Positions 11,300 through 22,400 of a stretch of 64,000 nt of DNA are shown here, piece after piece. The stretch comes from Punica granatum. Taxonomy: Eukaryota; Streptophyta; Magnoliopsida; Myrtales; Lythraceae. Position numbers and translations under genes: made by a program. A model generated the notes under the pieces. The model had not been told where the DNA came from. It did no database searches and was given only the letters and a program-made list of their open reading frames with translations. The DNA is taken from contig NC_045132.1 in the NCBI RefSeq assembly GCF_007655135.1, positions 13,206,001-13,270,000 of the forward strand, given 5' to 3'. The stretch's first letter is position 1, and each line of letters begins with the position of its first letter.

Positions 11300-14200
11300 G
11301 AAGTCAACCCATCGGTCCCAACTCTCTCTCAACCACCTCCAACACATGCTCCGCCGCCTCTCACTCCCGCAGGCGCACTCTCGGCGTATTCCGGCGCCCT
11401 TCCAACACATCTCCCACCCCCGGCGTCTTCAGGGGCGCCTCTACCACCGGCCTCATTAACTTCCGCCGCCACTGACGACCAAGCCCGCATTACGGCACTC
11501 GAGGGCACAATCAATCAGATGGCCGCCAACATGGCAGAACTGCTCGCCCTATTTAGAGGGCCGAACCGTGCCTCCTCGAGCTCTACGCCTCCACCGGGGC
11601 AAGGGCCGACAGTCGACCCAGCACCCGGGATTCCACCGACTCAAGCCCCGGAGAATATGGATGCGCCCGCGCCACCAATACCGCATACGTCCGTGGCTCA
11701 ACCTTTCACCAGCCCATATCCGCCACCGCCGGCCCCCACGGCTGTCCCTCTTCCACCGGCGGCATTCCTCACTTTAGATCAGGTCCTATCCGCGCCACCG
11801 CCTGTTTCCATGCCGGCCCTGGCTGCAGCCTATACAGTCCCTCCGCCGACGGTTTTCCCGACCTCAGGTGCACCTACTCCGATTCATTTCCAAACCACGG
11901 AGTTCCCACCTTACTCATCGCTACAACCCCATGCCGGCCTCTCTTACCCGGTGCCACCCCCGATAAACACTACCTTCCACGAACCGGGCACGCCGACCCA
12001 TGCTGCCCAGTTCGCCTCACCAACGCACTTCTTCCCCGAGGCTGACGCCGAACAACAACGCAGACTGAAGCCAATGGAAGAGACAATACGAGCCCTGCAA
12101 GCAAATGATGCTCGACCCGATGCGCGCTACGGCGACTGCAATTTATTCCCAGGCATGCGGCTGCCCCCGAAGTTCAAAATCCCGAAGTTCAAGGCCTACG
12201 GGGGCACGACGGATCCACGCCACCATCTCCGCCATTACCGGGGGAAGATGCTACAGTATTGGGAGTACGAGGAGTTCGTCATCCATTCCTTCCAAGACAG
12301 CCTATCGGGTTCTGCTCTCGATTGGTTCATGTCGTTGAAAGCCGAGGACATTCCGACGTGGGAGGACCTCTCCCGGAAGTTTATCGACCAATACCGATAT
12401 TGCGCGAAAACGCCTCCCACACTTCTGGAGCTGAGCACAAAAGAAATGGCGCGGGGCCAAAGGTTCGAGGAATACGCTGCCAAGTGGCGTGCCCAAGCAG
12501 CAAAGCACATCCCTCCGATCAGCGAAGCACAACAGGTTCAGTTGTTTCACTCCACGCTAAGAGGGATATATTAATCGCACCTGTTGGCCCACACTTCTTC
12601 ATTCTCCGACCTCATCGAGGCCGGGAAAAAGCTTGATTTGGGGATCAAGCATGGGAGGATGGAGGGCCCCGCCGACAAGGGGGAAGAACCATCGAAGAAG
12701 GTCCTCGCAATGTCCTCGTCTTTCGGCGGGAGGAGAAGAAAGGAAGTCTCAGTTAACGCCGTTAACACGGCACATCAGGCGTCCCAACAATATTCGGTGG
12801 ATCTCACGACCACACCGACTGCCGCTCCTACATACTTCCCTCCACCTCCGCAGCATCAACCTCAGCCGATTTATTACTCGGCTCCGCCGGTCCCGCCAAC
12901 AACGACCTCACAATCATATGACCCCTACGCGCCCGCGTCAGTTCAGTCCCCTTAACCTAGGCCTCCGGTGTCGAGAGCCCCTCCACCGGCACAACAGAGC
13001 CCCACCTCGCAGGGTCCACAGGTCGGCACCTCGCAACACCGACCCCGCAGACAGTACACACCTCTACCCGCTCCTCTCTCTCACATATATCGGCAACTCT
13101 TGGCGGGGAATCAGATTCAGCCGATATCCCCGGGTCCAAACTTCGACCCGTCCGTTCAGGATCAATCCAAGCACTGCGAATATCATCAGGGAGCACCGGG
13201 ACACACTCTCGACAATTGTTGGAGGTTGTGGGACGAAATTCAGAGGAGGATCGACAGCAACCGACTCACTTTCAACGCCGTTAGGCCTCCAAATGTGCAG
13301 GCTAACCCCCTCCCGGACCATAGGCCGAGTTTGGGGCCGTCCATCAACATGATCTCTATATGTGTCTCGGAGAGGGACGAAGAAGCGCAGGAGAATCCCC
13401 CTCCCTTCGTGATCAATTACACTCCCGAAGAACTCACGGTCGGGTTCACGGGACACGTGGCCTCGTCGGCCCCGTTCGTCGTCGACATCCCTGCCTGGGA
13501 GCCGTACTCAGATAGCAAGGTCCCCTGGACCTACGAAGGAAGCGTCGGGGGCGTCGAGCAGTAATTCAGTGTCATGGGGTTGACACGCTCGGGACGGGTA
13601 TATGAGAGACCGGCGGCTAAGGACAAAGGGAAAGCGCCCGCCGTTGAAGACGGAGCGACGCCCGAAAGCTCACCTTTCCCCTCCAAGAAGGTGACCGAGG
13701 AGGAAGCCGAAGCTTTCATGAAGATCGTGAAGGCGAGCGAATACAAGGTGGTCGAACAAATGGCTAAATCCCCAGCCCACATCTCATTACTTGCCCTCAT
13801 CCTCGGCTCGGAACCTCACCGAGAGGCCCTCTTCCGGGTACTGAGCGCGGCACAAGTCCCGAAGGAAACACCCCCGGACAAGATAGAGGAGACGATCGGG
13901 TCCATCTTCTCCAACACCATCTCGTTCTCGGACGACGAGCTCCCGTCCGAAGGATGGTCACACTCACGGGCGTTGCACATCGTTTGCAAATGCAACAATT
14001 ACATCATCGGCCGGGTCATGATTGACAACGGGTCCGCCCTCAACGTTTGCCCGGTGACCACCTTGAAACAGATGAATGTGGACTTTAACCGAGTCCGCCC
14101 GAGCAAAACAGCGGTCCGAGCCTTCGACGGCTCGCGCAGGGAGGTGAACGGGGAGATCGACCTCCTCATAGACGTTGGCCCATGCTCGTTCAGCATCACG

Positions 14201-14920
14201 TTCCAGGTGCTCGACATCCCGAACGCGTTCAGCCTGTTGCTCGGGAAACCTTGGATCCACTCGGCCGGCGCCGTCCCCTCTTCTCTGCACCAACGGTTAA
14301 AGTTCATCGTCGAGGAGAAGCTCATCACGGTGACAGGATAGGAGGATTACGCCATCTACAAGGAGACGGCGGTGCCCTACATCAGCGTCGGGGACGATGA
14401 AAACCTTCCCTTTCACTCATTCGAAACCATCTCCGTCATCCGGGACTACGGAGAGAGTGGACCGTCCCGTGCCGACCGCATGATAGGGAAGGTTCTCCTG
14501 CGCAACAACTATATTCCCGGCACCGGCCTTGGGGCACACGGACAAGGGATCAACCGCCCCATTGAGATTGAGGAGTACAAGCATAGGAGGGCACTCGGCT
14601 TTCGCCCCTCCTGCCATGAGATCATCGAGGCCCGCAAGGGCCACCATCTTCACCGCCTCGCTGCGTATTATGGGAGGCTCAACCGGGGCGCTTCAGTCCC
14701 CCCACTATCTCACTCCTTCTCCGGGCCTTCACACATCATAGGAGGCACCCTTGACGGCCCTTCCTCGGACTCTGACGACACTCCTGCCGCTCCGTCAGCC
14801 GTGTACGCCGTCACCGAGGAGATTCCTTCAAGGGTTCACATCCGCTTGGCACAAGAAAACGAGGAGCTAGACAACTGGACCTCAGTCCCGTGCTACTCGA
14901 CTGTGGTTGCCGATGTGTAA
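11300..14920 (+). pseudogene. Element 1 gag-pro polyprotein, four in-frame stops
   Basis: One frame runs from the LTR junction to the natural stop at 14918-14920, with premature stops at 12572-12574, 12953-12955, 13562-13564 and 14339-14341 and no frame changes. The N-terminal ~250 residues are Pro/Ala-rich; the gag capsid-like block (LFPGMRLPPKFKIPKF onward, through DWFMSLKAED) follows at about 12140-12660. A variant zinc knuckle (C-x2-H-x5-H-x4-C) lies near 13175-13220, the protease motif DNGSALN near 14027, and a G-patch-like segment near 14515-14610. The original gag start is deleted; an ATG inside the LTR stub (11246) happens to be in frame. The closest relative in the window is 56052-59672. 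Confidence 0.9.
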
Positions 14921-15128
14921 GGCTTATCTATGTATAAGATGTTCCCCGCGTGTCGGCATAGCCATGCGCCACACGACGGGAGAGGGGTTTCTATTACGGC
15001 TTCTTGTTCACAACATCAATGAAATCTCTCACGCATTTTTTGAATTCCCTTGCATTCTTTCTCCCTCTCCTATTCTCCATTTCGCAGCATTATAAAATTT
15101 TCTAAGACGATTCTCTCGAATTTCCAAG
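14917..15128 (+). other. Element 1 gag-pro/pol intron, acceptor damaged
   Basis: By alignment with element 3 (59669-59859), the donor is GTAAGG at 14917, overlapping the gag-pro stop. The acceptor that reads CCAG|G in elements 2 and 3 is CCAA|G here, so normal in-frame splicing should fail or shift by one base. Known background: Ogre elements carry a partly spliced intron between gag-pro and RT. The coordinates here are my inference. Confidence 0.65.
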
Positions 15129-18100
15129 CTCCACTCGAATCCAAATCCTCGATGCTTCAATGCGAACCTATCCCGAGAGCAACTCGGTGAGCCTCAACCC
15201 GTATACTTTGGGGAAGGGCTTTCCGAGGATAATCAAGTGCCCGAGATAGAAGAGAGTTTGCGTCGCCTTGAAGACCATCAAATCACCTCGGTCGAGCCAA
15301 CAGAGGAGATCAACGTGGGCACCGAAGAAGAGCCTCGCACCTTGAAGATTGAGACAGCCCTCAACCCTACGCAGCGAGCCCGGATGATCGACTTCCTGAA
15401 GGAATATCAGGAGGTCTTCGCCTGGTCTTATGCCGACATGCCTGGCCTAGACCCCTCGATAGTCGAACACTTTCTCCTACTCGACACCGAGAAATTCCCA
15501 CCCAAGCGGCAACAGTTACGACGATAGCGAGCTAGTCTTCTCCTCCGCATCAAGGAGGAAGTTGTCAAGCAGATCAACGCGGGGTTCCTCGAGGTCTGCA
15601 ATTATTCCGAGTGGGTGGCGAACATTGTGCCAGTGGAAAAGAAGGACGGCAGGGTCCGAGTCTGCATTGACTACCGAGATCTCAATAAGGCCAGCCCTAA
15701 AGACAGCTTCCCCTTGCCGCACATCGACGTCCTAGTCGACAATACGGCGCGCCACGCCCAATTCTCTTTCATGGACGGCTTCTCCGGATACAATCAGATC
15801 TGGATGGCCGAGAAGGACAAACTCAAGACGACGTTCACTACGATGTGGGGAACCTTTTGCTACCGCGTTATGCCTTTTGACCTCAAGAATGCGGGGGCAA
15901 CTTATCAGAGGGCTATGGTCACACTATTCCACGACATGATGCACAAGGAAGTCGAGGTATATGTTGACGACATGATCGCCAAGTCCAAAGAAGGAGAAGA
16001 CCACCTCGTCAACCTGAAGCGCCTTTTCGACCGCCTAAAAGAATACAAACTCCGGCTTATCCGGCAAAGTGTACATTCGGCGCCCGGTCAGGAAAACTAC
16101 TGGGATTCGTGGTCAGTGAACGCGGTATCGAGGTAGACCCGGATAAAGTCAAGGCGATCAAAGAGCTTCCCCCGCCGTCAACAGTCCGAGAGTTGCGCGG
16201 CTTCTTGGGGCGACTGAATTACATTGCACGCTTCATTGCAAACCTGACAGATAAGTGTCAACCGCTCTTTCGCTTGCTCCGCAAAAATGCAGCGATGGAA
16301 TGGGACCACGAGTGCCAGAAGGCCTTTGACACCATCAAGGCCTACCTAATTCAGCCGCCGATATTGGTACCACCCGTGCTGAGCCGACCCCTCATTTTGT
16401 ACCTCACAGTGCGCCGACAGTCCTTAGGGTGCATGCTGGGGCAAGAAGACGAGTCAACACGCACGGAAAGGGCGATATACTACTTGAGCAAGAAGTTCAC
16501 TGAAGGGGAATCCAATTACCCGGAGATCGAGAAGATGTGTTGTGCGTTGGTATGGGTCATGCAAAGGCTCCGACAGTACACACTCTATCACACGATCCGC
16601 TTATTGTCAAAAGCGGACCCCTTGCGGTATTTGCTCGATAGCCCCTCATCCATGAGGAACATCGCAAAATGGCGCTGTCAGTTGACGGAATATGACATAG
16701 AGTACGTGCCTCGCACATCTGTCAAGGGGCAAGCGATTGCCGACCACCTAGCAGAATTCCCGATCAATGACGACACGCCGATCAACACGGACTTTCCGGA
16801 TGAAAGAATCCTCCAGGTGGATGAAGAGAAAGAGGAACCGACGTGGAAGATGTACTTTGACGGGGCTGTCAATTCCGAGGGATTCGGAGTTGGGGCAGTT
16901 TTGATATCCCCGGACGGGCGCCATTATCCGGTCGCGGCAAAAGTGGATTTCTCCTGTACCAACAACGTAGCCGAGTACGAGGTGTGCATTCTCGGTTTGC
17001 AAGCGGCGATTGATTTCAAGGTGAAGGAGTTAGAGGTGTTCGACGATTCCATGCTCACAATCTTCCAAACGTTGGGGCAATGGAAGACGAAAGACGCGAA
17101 ATTAGTCCCGTACCACGAATACCTTGAGGAATTGGCGAAGAATTTCGAGAAGATCTCGTTCACCTACACTCCACGAGCGAAGAATCAGTTCGCTGACGCA
17201 CTCGCGACACTCGCGTCCATGGCGAGTATCTCAGAGGGGAACATCGTCGAACCTCTCGAAATCGAAGTGTCCAGACGCCTGGCCCACTGCAACGCGATCG
17301 AAGCGGCCGAAGCAAAGCCGTGGTATGAGGACATCAAGAACTTCTTGCAAGCGGGCCATTATCCCCCGTTCGCCGATCGCCGCGATCGAAAGACGCTCAG
17401 GCGCCTTGCGATGCACTATTTTCTGAGCGGCGAGATACTATATCGCCGTTCCTTTGATTCCACGCTACTCCTATGCAATGACGAACACGAGTCACGACGC
17501 CTTATGGAGGAGGTACATGGAGGAAATTGTGGGCCCCACATGAATGGCCTTATGCTCGCCAAGAAGATCATGCGCTTAGGCTACTATTGGTCCACCATGG
17601 AGACTGACTGCGTAAAGCACGTCAGGCACTGTCACCGATGCCAAGTGTACGCTGATCAGATTAAGGCGCCGCCCAACGAACTACGCCCTATGACAGCCCC
17701 GTGGCCCTTCTCAATGTGGGGGATGGACGTGATCGGCCCGATCAATCCCAAAGCATCTAACGGGCACACGTTCATCTTGGTGGCGATTGATTACTTCACC
17801 AAGTGGATCGAAGCCGTCACTCTCGCGTCGGTCACTGCAAAAGCAGTAGCCCGTTTTCTCAGACGCGATGTCATCACCCGGTACGGGGTCCTAGGTCATC
17901 GACGAGCTCTGTGCACAATTCAAAATCCGACACCGCAAGTCCACCCCGTATCGTCCCCAAATGAACGGTGCGGTGGAAGCGGCGAATAAGAACATCAAAA
18001 AGATCATCGAAAAAATGATGGAGAACTACAAGGATTGGCACGAGATGCTCCCCTATGCACTCTTGGCGTACCGGACATCCATACAGACCTCAACCGGGGC

Positions 18101-18527
18101 AACCCCGTACTCCCTAGTCTATGGCATGGAGGCCGTCCTCCCAATCGAAGTGGAGATCCCTTCCATGAGGATTCTTGCCGAGGCCGAACTTGCAGAAGCG
18201 GAGTGGGCAAAACAGCGATACGAGCAACTGAACGTCATTGATGAAAAGAGGCTGAAGGCGCTATGCCACGGACAGTGCTACCAGCAAAGAATGGCTCGAG
18301 CCTTTAACACAAGAGTCCGCCACCGCGACATCAGCCCCGGCGACCTCGTTTTGAGGAAAGTCCTACACGTCACGCTGGACTCTCGAGGGAAGTTCTCGTA
18401 CAAATACGACGGCCCATTCGTCGTTAAAGAGGTTTTCTCTGGAGGAGCAGTCATTCTGAGCGATATGGACGGCACCGAAAACGCCCTCCCCGTCAATGCC
18501 AACGCCATCAAGAAGTATTATCCTTGA
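15129..18527 (+). pseudogene. Element 1 pol (RT, RNase H, aRNase H, integrase), broken
   Basis: Domains in order: RT (SEWVANIVPVEKKDGRVRV, then YVDDM near 15960), the standard RNase H (about 16160-16740), the archaeal-type RNase H typical of the Tat clade (KMYFDGAV near 16850 to ADALATLAS near 17215), and integrase with a HHCC zinc site (near 17510-17645) and core. Breaks: a stop at 15525-15527, a frame change near 16060, and an integrase deletion of about 50 bp near 17892 that removes the segment with the second catalytic Asp (ITDN in related copies) and shifts frame. The first Asp (WGMDVIGP) and the Glu (GAVEAANKN) remain. The natural stop is at 18525. Non-functional. Confidence 0.9.
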
Positions 18528-18672
18528 GCGCTTGTATGTGTCTTTGTTTTATCATTCGCCGGGCTCCGTGCCCTTTTCACTGTAAGACATTTCCGTTTTC
18601 GTGGACGAGCGTCAATTCCCACCATTTGTCCAATACTAAGCTTTCTTGAGAGAAAAAAATAAATTTTCCCGC

Positions 18673-18763
18673 TAGGTCGAAAACCTCTTCGAGGCGGCCT
18701 AGGTAAAAGCTAGGGAACGAGTGGCACGACTTAAAATCCCGCAAAGGGGAGTCGCGGCAAAAG
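18673..18763 (+). promoter_or_regulatory. Element 1 3' UTR hairpins (two of the family's five)
   Basis: Hairpin 1 pairs CTAGGTCG (18673-18680) with CGGCCTAG (18696-18703), with one G-U pair and an inner CCTC/GAGG stem. Hairpin 2 pairs CGACT (18727-18731) with AGTCG (18750-18754). Each is followed by a tag (GTAAAAG, GCAAAAG). The equivalent arrays in elements 2 and 3 have five hairpins; here hairpins 3-5 are replaced by the tandem repeat that starts at 18786. Confidence 0.6.
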
Positions 18764-18785
18764 GAGAGCATAAATCATTTTCGGT

Positions 18786-19262
18786 CATTCAGGTCTATCC
18801 TGGTTCGTGCATTCGGGTCCATCCCGGTCATTCAGGTCTATCCTGGTTCGTGCATTCGGGTCCATCCCGGTCATTCAGGTCTAACCTGGTTCCTGCATTC
18901 GGGTCTATCCCGGTCATTCAGGTCTATCCTGGTTCATGCATTCGGGTCTACCCCGGCCATTCGGGTCTATCCTGGTTCATGCATTCGGGTCTATCCCTGC
19001 CATTCGGGTCTATCCTGGTTCATGCATTCGGGTCTATCCCTGCCATTCGGGTCTATCCTGGTTCATGCATTCGGGTCTATCCCGGTCATTCCGGTCTATC
19101 CTGGTTCATGCATTCGGGTCCATCCCGGTCATTCAGGTCTATCCTGGTTCATGCATTCGGGTCCATCCCGGTCATTCAGGTCTATCTTGGTTCATCCATT
19201 CGGGTCTATCCCGGTCACATTCAGGGCTATCCTGGTTCATAGGCATTCGGGCCCATCCCGGT
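18786..19262 (+). repeat. 43-bp tandem repeat in element 1 3' UTR, about 11 copies
   Basis: The unit combines CATTCAGGTCTATCCTGGTT-type (24 bp) and CATTCGGGTCCATCCCGGT (19 bp) halves that resemble each other; the phase is clear at 18786 and 18829 (43 bp). Later copies drift and sometimes lose bases. Tandem repeats in the 3' UTR are known for Tat/Ogre elements and have been proposed as seeds of satellite DNA. The open frames across this array are a by-product of its period. Confidence 0.92.
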
Positions 19263-19403
19263 TCTAATTTCCCGCACAGTGTCCCAATACATCCAAGCAG
19301 GGCACGAGCAGCCACGGGGAAGCTACAACAAAGCAGTCGCCGGGCCCAAAAAGGGGGTGCTTCTTATGATCTTTGGCTACATCCTCTAACCGAGCATGCA
19401 ACC

Positions 19404-19417
19404 AAAGAGGGGCAAGC
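19404..19417 (+). promoter_or_regulatory. Element 1 polypurine tract
   Basis: AAAGAGGGGCAAGC directly precedes the 3' LTR start TGTCAG at 19418. Element 2 has AAAGCGGGGCAAGC in the same place. This is the expected site of plus-strand priming. Confidence 0.75.
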
Positions 19418-22400
19418 TGTCAGCACCCCATTTTGGCCCACCGGCTTCCCACACGAGGATTCCCGACCGAAGCCCGGGACACTATTCATCACCCGGCAAT
19501 CAGAGGCAAATAGGCGAGCACGGGGTCATGAGTAATAGGAGAAAGAGTTAGGTCACTGAGAAAAACGGAGGAAAGCCATCAGAAGAACGAACGAACAAGG
19601 AATCCCCAAAACGACGGGGCTGACACTGTGGCACTATTCATCATCGAGTCACTGAAGCACCGAAAGGTGCCCAATATGGGAATCCAAAAATCCCTCTCAG
19701 TGCCAAAGTGACCAACGACACGTCCGGGCGCATTTCCGAGGCATCCTGCTTAAGCCGGGACACCCCGATCCTCACGGACGCTTTTTCTGACAGAGCTCCC
19801 GGGGCTCGCTCCACTGACAAGCAGACGACCCCCCAAAACGGGTCTACAGGCACTTAGGGACCACCAGGGTCGGGGAACAAGCTTCAGATGACCTTCTGGA
19901 GCTCGACTCGGTTTCCCGAGGGACGTTTCAGTGGTCACGAACGTCTCCCGGCGAGCCTTTAGGGCACTTCTACGGAAAACAGAGATCACAACGATCCCCA
20001 AGCACCTCACAACGAGCCCCGAGCACCTTAAGACATTCAGAGAACACTGAGAAAACCCCGGTCAAAAGTCCCTAGGTCTTCCCGGGCCAACGGTCCCCGA
20101 CCAAGGGCGACGAGCCAACGATCCCTCACGGGGCAAAAGGATCGCCCAAAACGAATGTCAGGATGCACAAAGAGCAATCAGGGACCGGGGAACACTAAAC
20201 TCCGCTCTGAACATCCAAACGGGGGAAAACCGACTCTCGAGGCCCAAGTCACCCGAACGTTCGTTCATACGATGCATGGCGACATTAGGCTCATTCAAAT
20301 CCTCGTTGTTCAAGCATTCCAAATCTTCAAATTAATTGGACATCGGAGGTCGGATGCGAGCTCAATCAAGTTTCAAGCATTTTCCGGCTTTTCTCTCAAT
20401 CGAAGGGGACCCACAGCTCAGCCAAGCCAAGCCATCAAGCCGCGGCTCAACCCCAAGCCACGGCTCAACCTTCCAAGCCACGGCTCGCCCTCAATGAGCC
20501 ACGGCTCAATCCATGGCCGGCGGCTCCAAGGCTCCCCCACCACACAATTCAAATTTCCCTCACATCCATCACTTCCCACCATCCATCCATCACACCCATC
20601 ACTCCTCTTGCTTCCCCCTCACTCAACATGACTATTTCCCCTCCCTAATTACCTTGGAATTTCGGCAGCCCATGCTTAGGGCTTTAAACCGCACTTAGCC
20701 TCCCCTAATCTTCCCATTAAGCTAGCCTATAAGTCCCCATCCATCATTAACTCTAATCACTTCTTCATTCTCACTCTCTCTCAAGCCAATCTCTCTCAAG
20801 AATCCTCTCAAACTCCAGCCCACTCCCACTCACTCGTCCAGCCCTTGCCAAGGCCGAAACCGGCCAAAATCATCGGAAAACCACCCGGTATTCCGGTGAC
20901 CACCCGACCCGACTTAAACCAAAAATCACCAAACTCCCTAGCCTACTTATTTTCTACCCCCTAAGTCCATTTCCGGGCTTAGATTTTCGATTCGAAGCCT
21001 CCTACATCACGTTCCAGCCGTGAAGAGAGTCGGGTCCCGAAACCCCCTAGCCGTGCGCATCGGACTTCATTCACGTACCATTTTCCCCCACGACTTCGAT
21101 GAGTCGTGCCATCACGTTCAAAGGGTTCCTCACAACCCTCACCCTTCCCCGTGAAGAGGTGGTCACGGTCCGAGGGCCGATCAACCGCGCACAACCTCCG
21201 TTCATCCGTTTCTCTCTTACTGGGTTCAACACGTTTTTTACCGAACTTTCTCTCATATTTTCGGGTTTGTTCAGGCCTTGGCACGTTCAGGTCTGCCCAC
21301 GGTCGTCTAGATCTACCTCTTAGGAGTCCAACGAGCCCAATCTCGCGACGTGCCGTGCCCGGAGCAAGCGTGCCGACTCGTTTCCCCGAAACTGCCGTGG
21401 TAGCCTCCTCTCGGGTTCTTTAATCCGTAACGCTCAAACCGAGTCTAGCGACTCCCAAGGCCACTTCCCCGACTCTTCTCCTCGTGCAACGAGGCTAGGT
21501 AACATCCCTCTACAACTTAGAGAAGTTAGGATCTTCGATGCTTGCTTATATGAGATGTTTATATGGTTTAAATAAGTCGGACGCATGAAAGCTTGCCCTT
21601 TTCCTTTGGATCTACGTCCCCCATGCATTTTCATGCACGCACGCCCACCATGTCACGATCATATGTCCATATGATGCTTGTGCCGTGAAGGGAAAGGGTT
21701 AGAATCGAGGTAGGGGAGACACTCAAGCCACGGTTAGACCATGGGAGCCCACGGCCTAGTCCAAAGGAGGGAACCCGTGGGCTCTCTTGGTCCCTCCGGG
21801 GCTTGATCGGCCTCCTCTTCCCCGAAACTTGTCGGTTCCCGTATTATTATCATTGTTCGTTGCACAAGGTTTATTAGCATGGTGGGAACAAGCTTAGATC
21901 GGGATCGAAGAACCTCCCTTGACTCGTGTGAGCCATGAGGACTCACGGCCATCCTTGGAGAATTATGGCCGAGAGTCCCCTTGGACCACACGGGTCTAGG
22001 GTGGTTTCTCCCTTTCCGAAATGAGCCGGTTCCCGCGTTTCTCGTTTCCCCATCGTATGAGTAGACGCCGTTTTTATGGATTTCGTTATATTACGTGTTA
22101 TATGTACTTGTTTGTGTGTTCGTTTGCGTTTAAGAGACCTTGACGGCGTCGATTTTCTTTTGTTTTATTGAAATAGATTTCGTTCTTGAGTTTAAGCGTA
22201 TTATGCATGTAAGGTATGATTGGAATCGTCCCTTGGAATTGATTGTATCCGTGTCTTATATTTCTCGTTATTCACATGATAATTGGAAGATAGATACGTC
22301 AATTTTGAGTAATCCCCCATCAAAACCGGGATAACTATATGAAATCACTACCTTCGAATAATTTTACAAATGGGGTGAACATGGCGTATCATTCGATTAA

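Noticed and set aside
18786..19262. Regular repeats that could be mistaken for a CRISPR array
   Set aside because: The units are contiguous and similar along their whole length with no unique spacers, and they lie in a plant retrotransposon 3' UTR next to a polypurine tract.
18721..19535. Long repetitive open frames (173 and 199 codons, Gly/Ser/His-rich) as a structural protein
   Set aside because: They arise because the 43-bp tandem repeat happens to lack stops in those frames; frame changes between copies and lack of any homologous domain speak against a gene.
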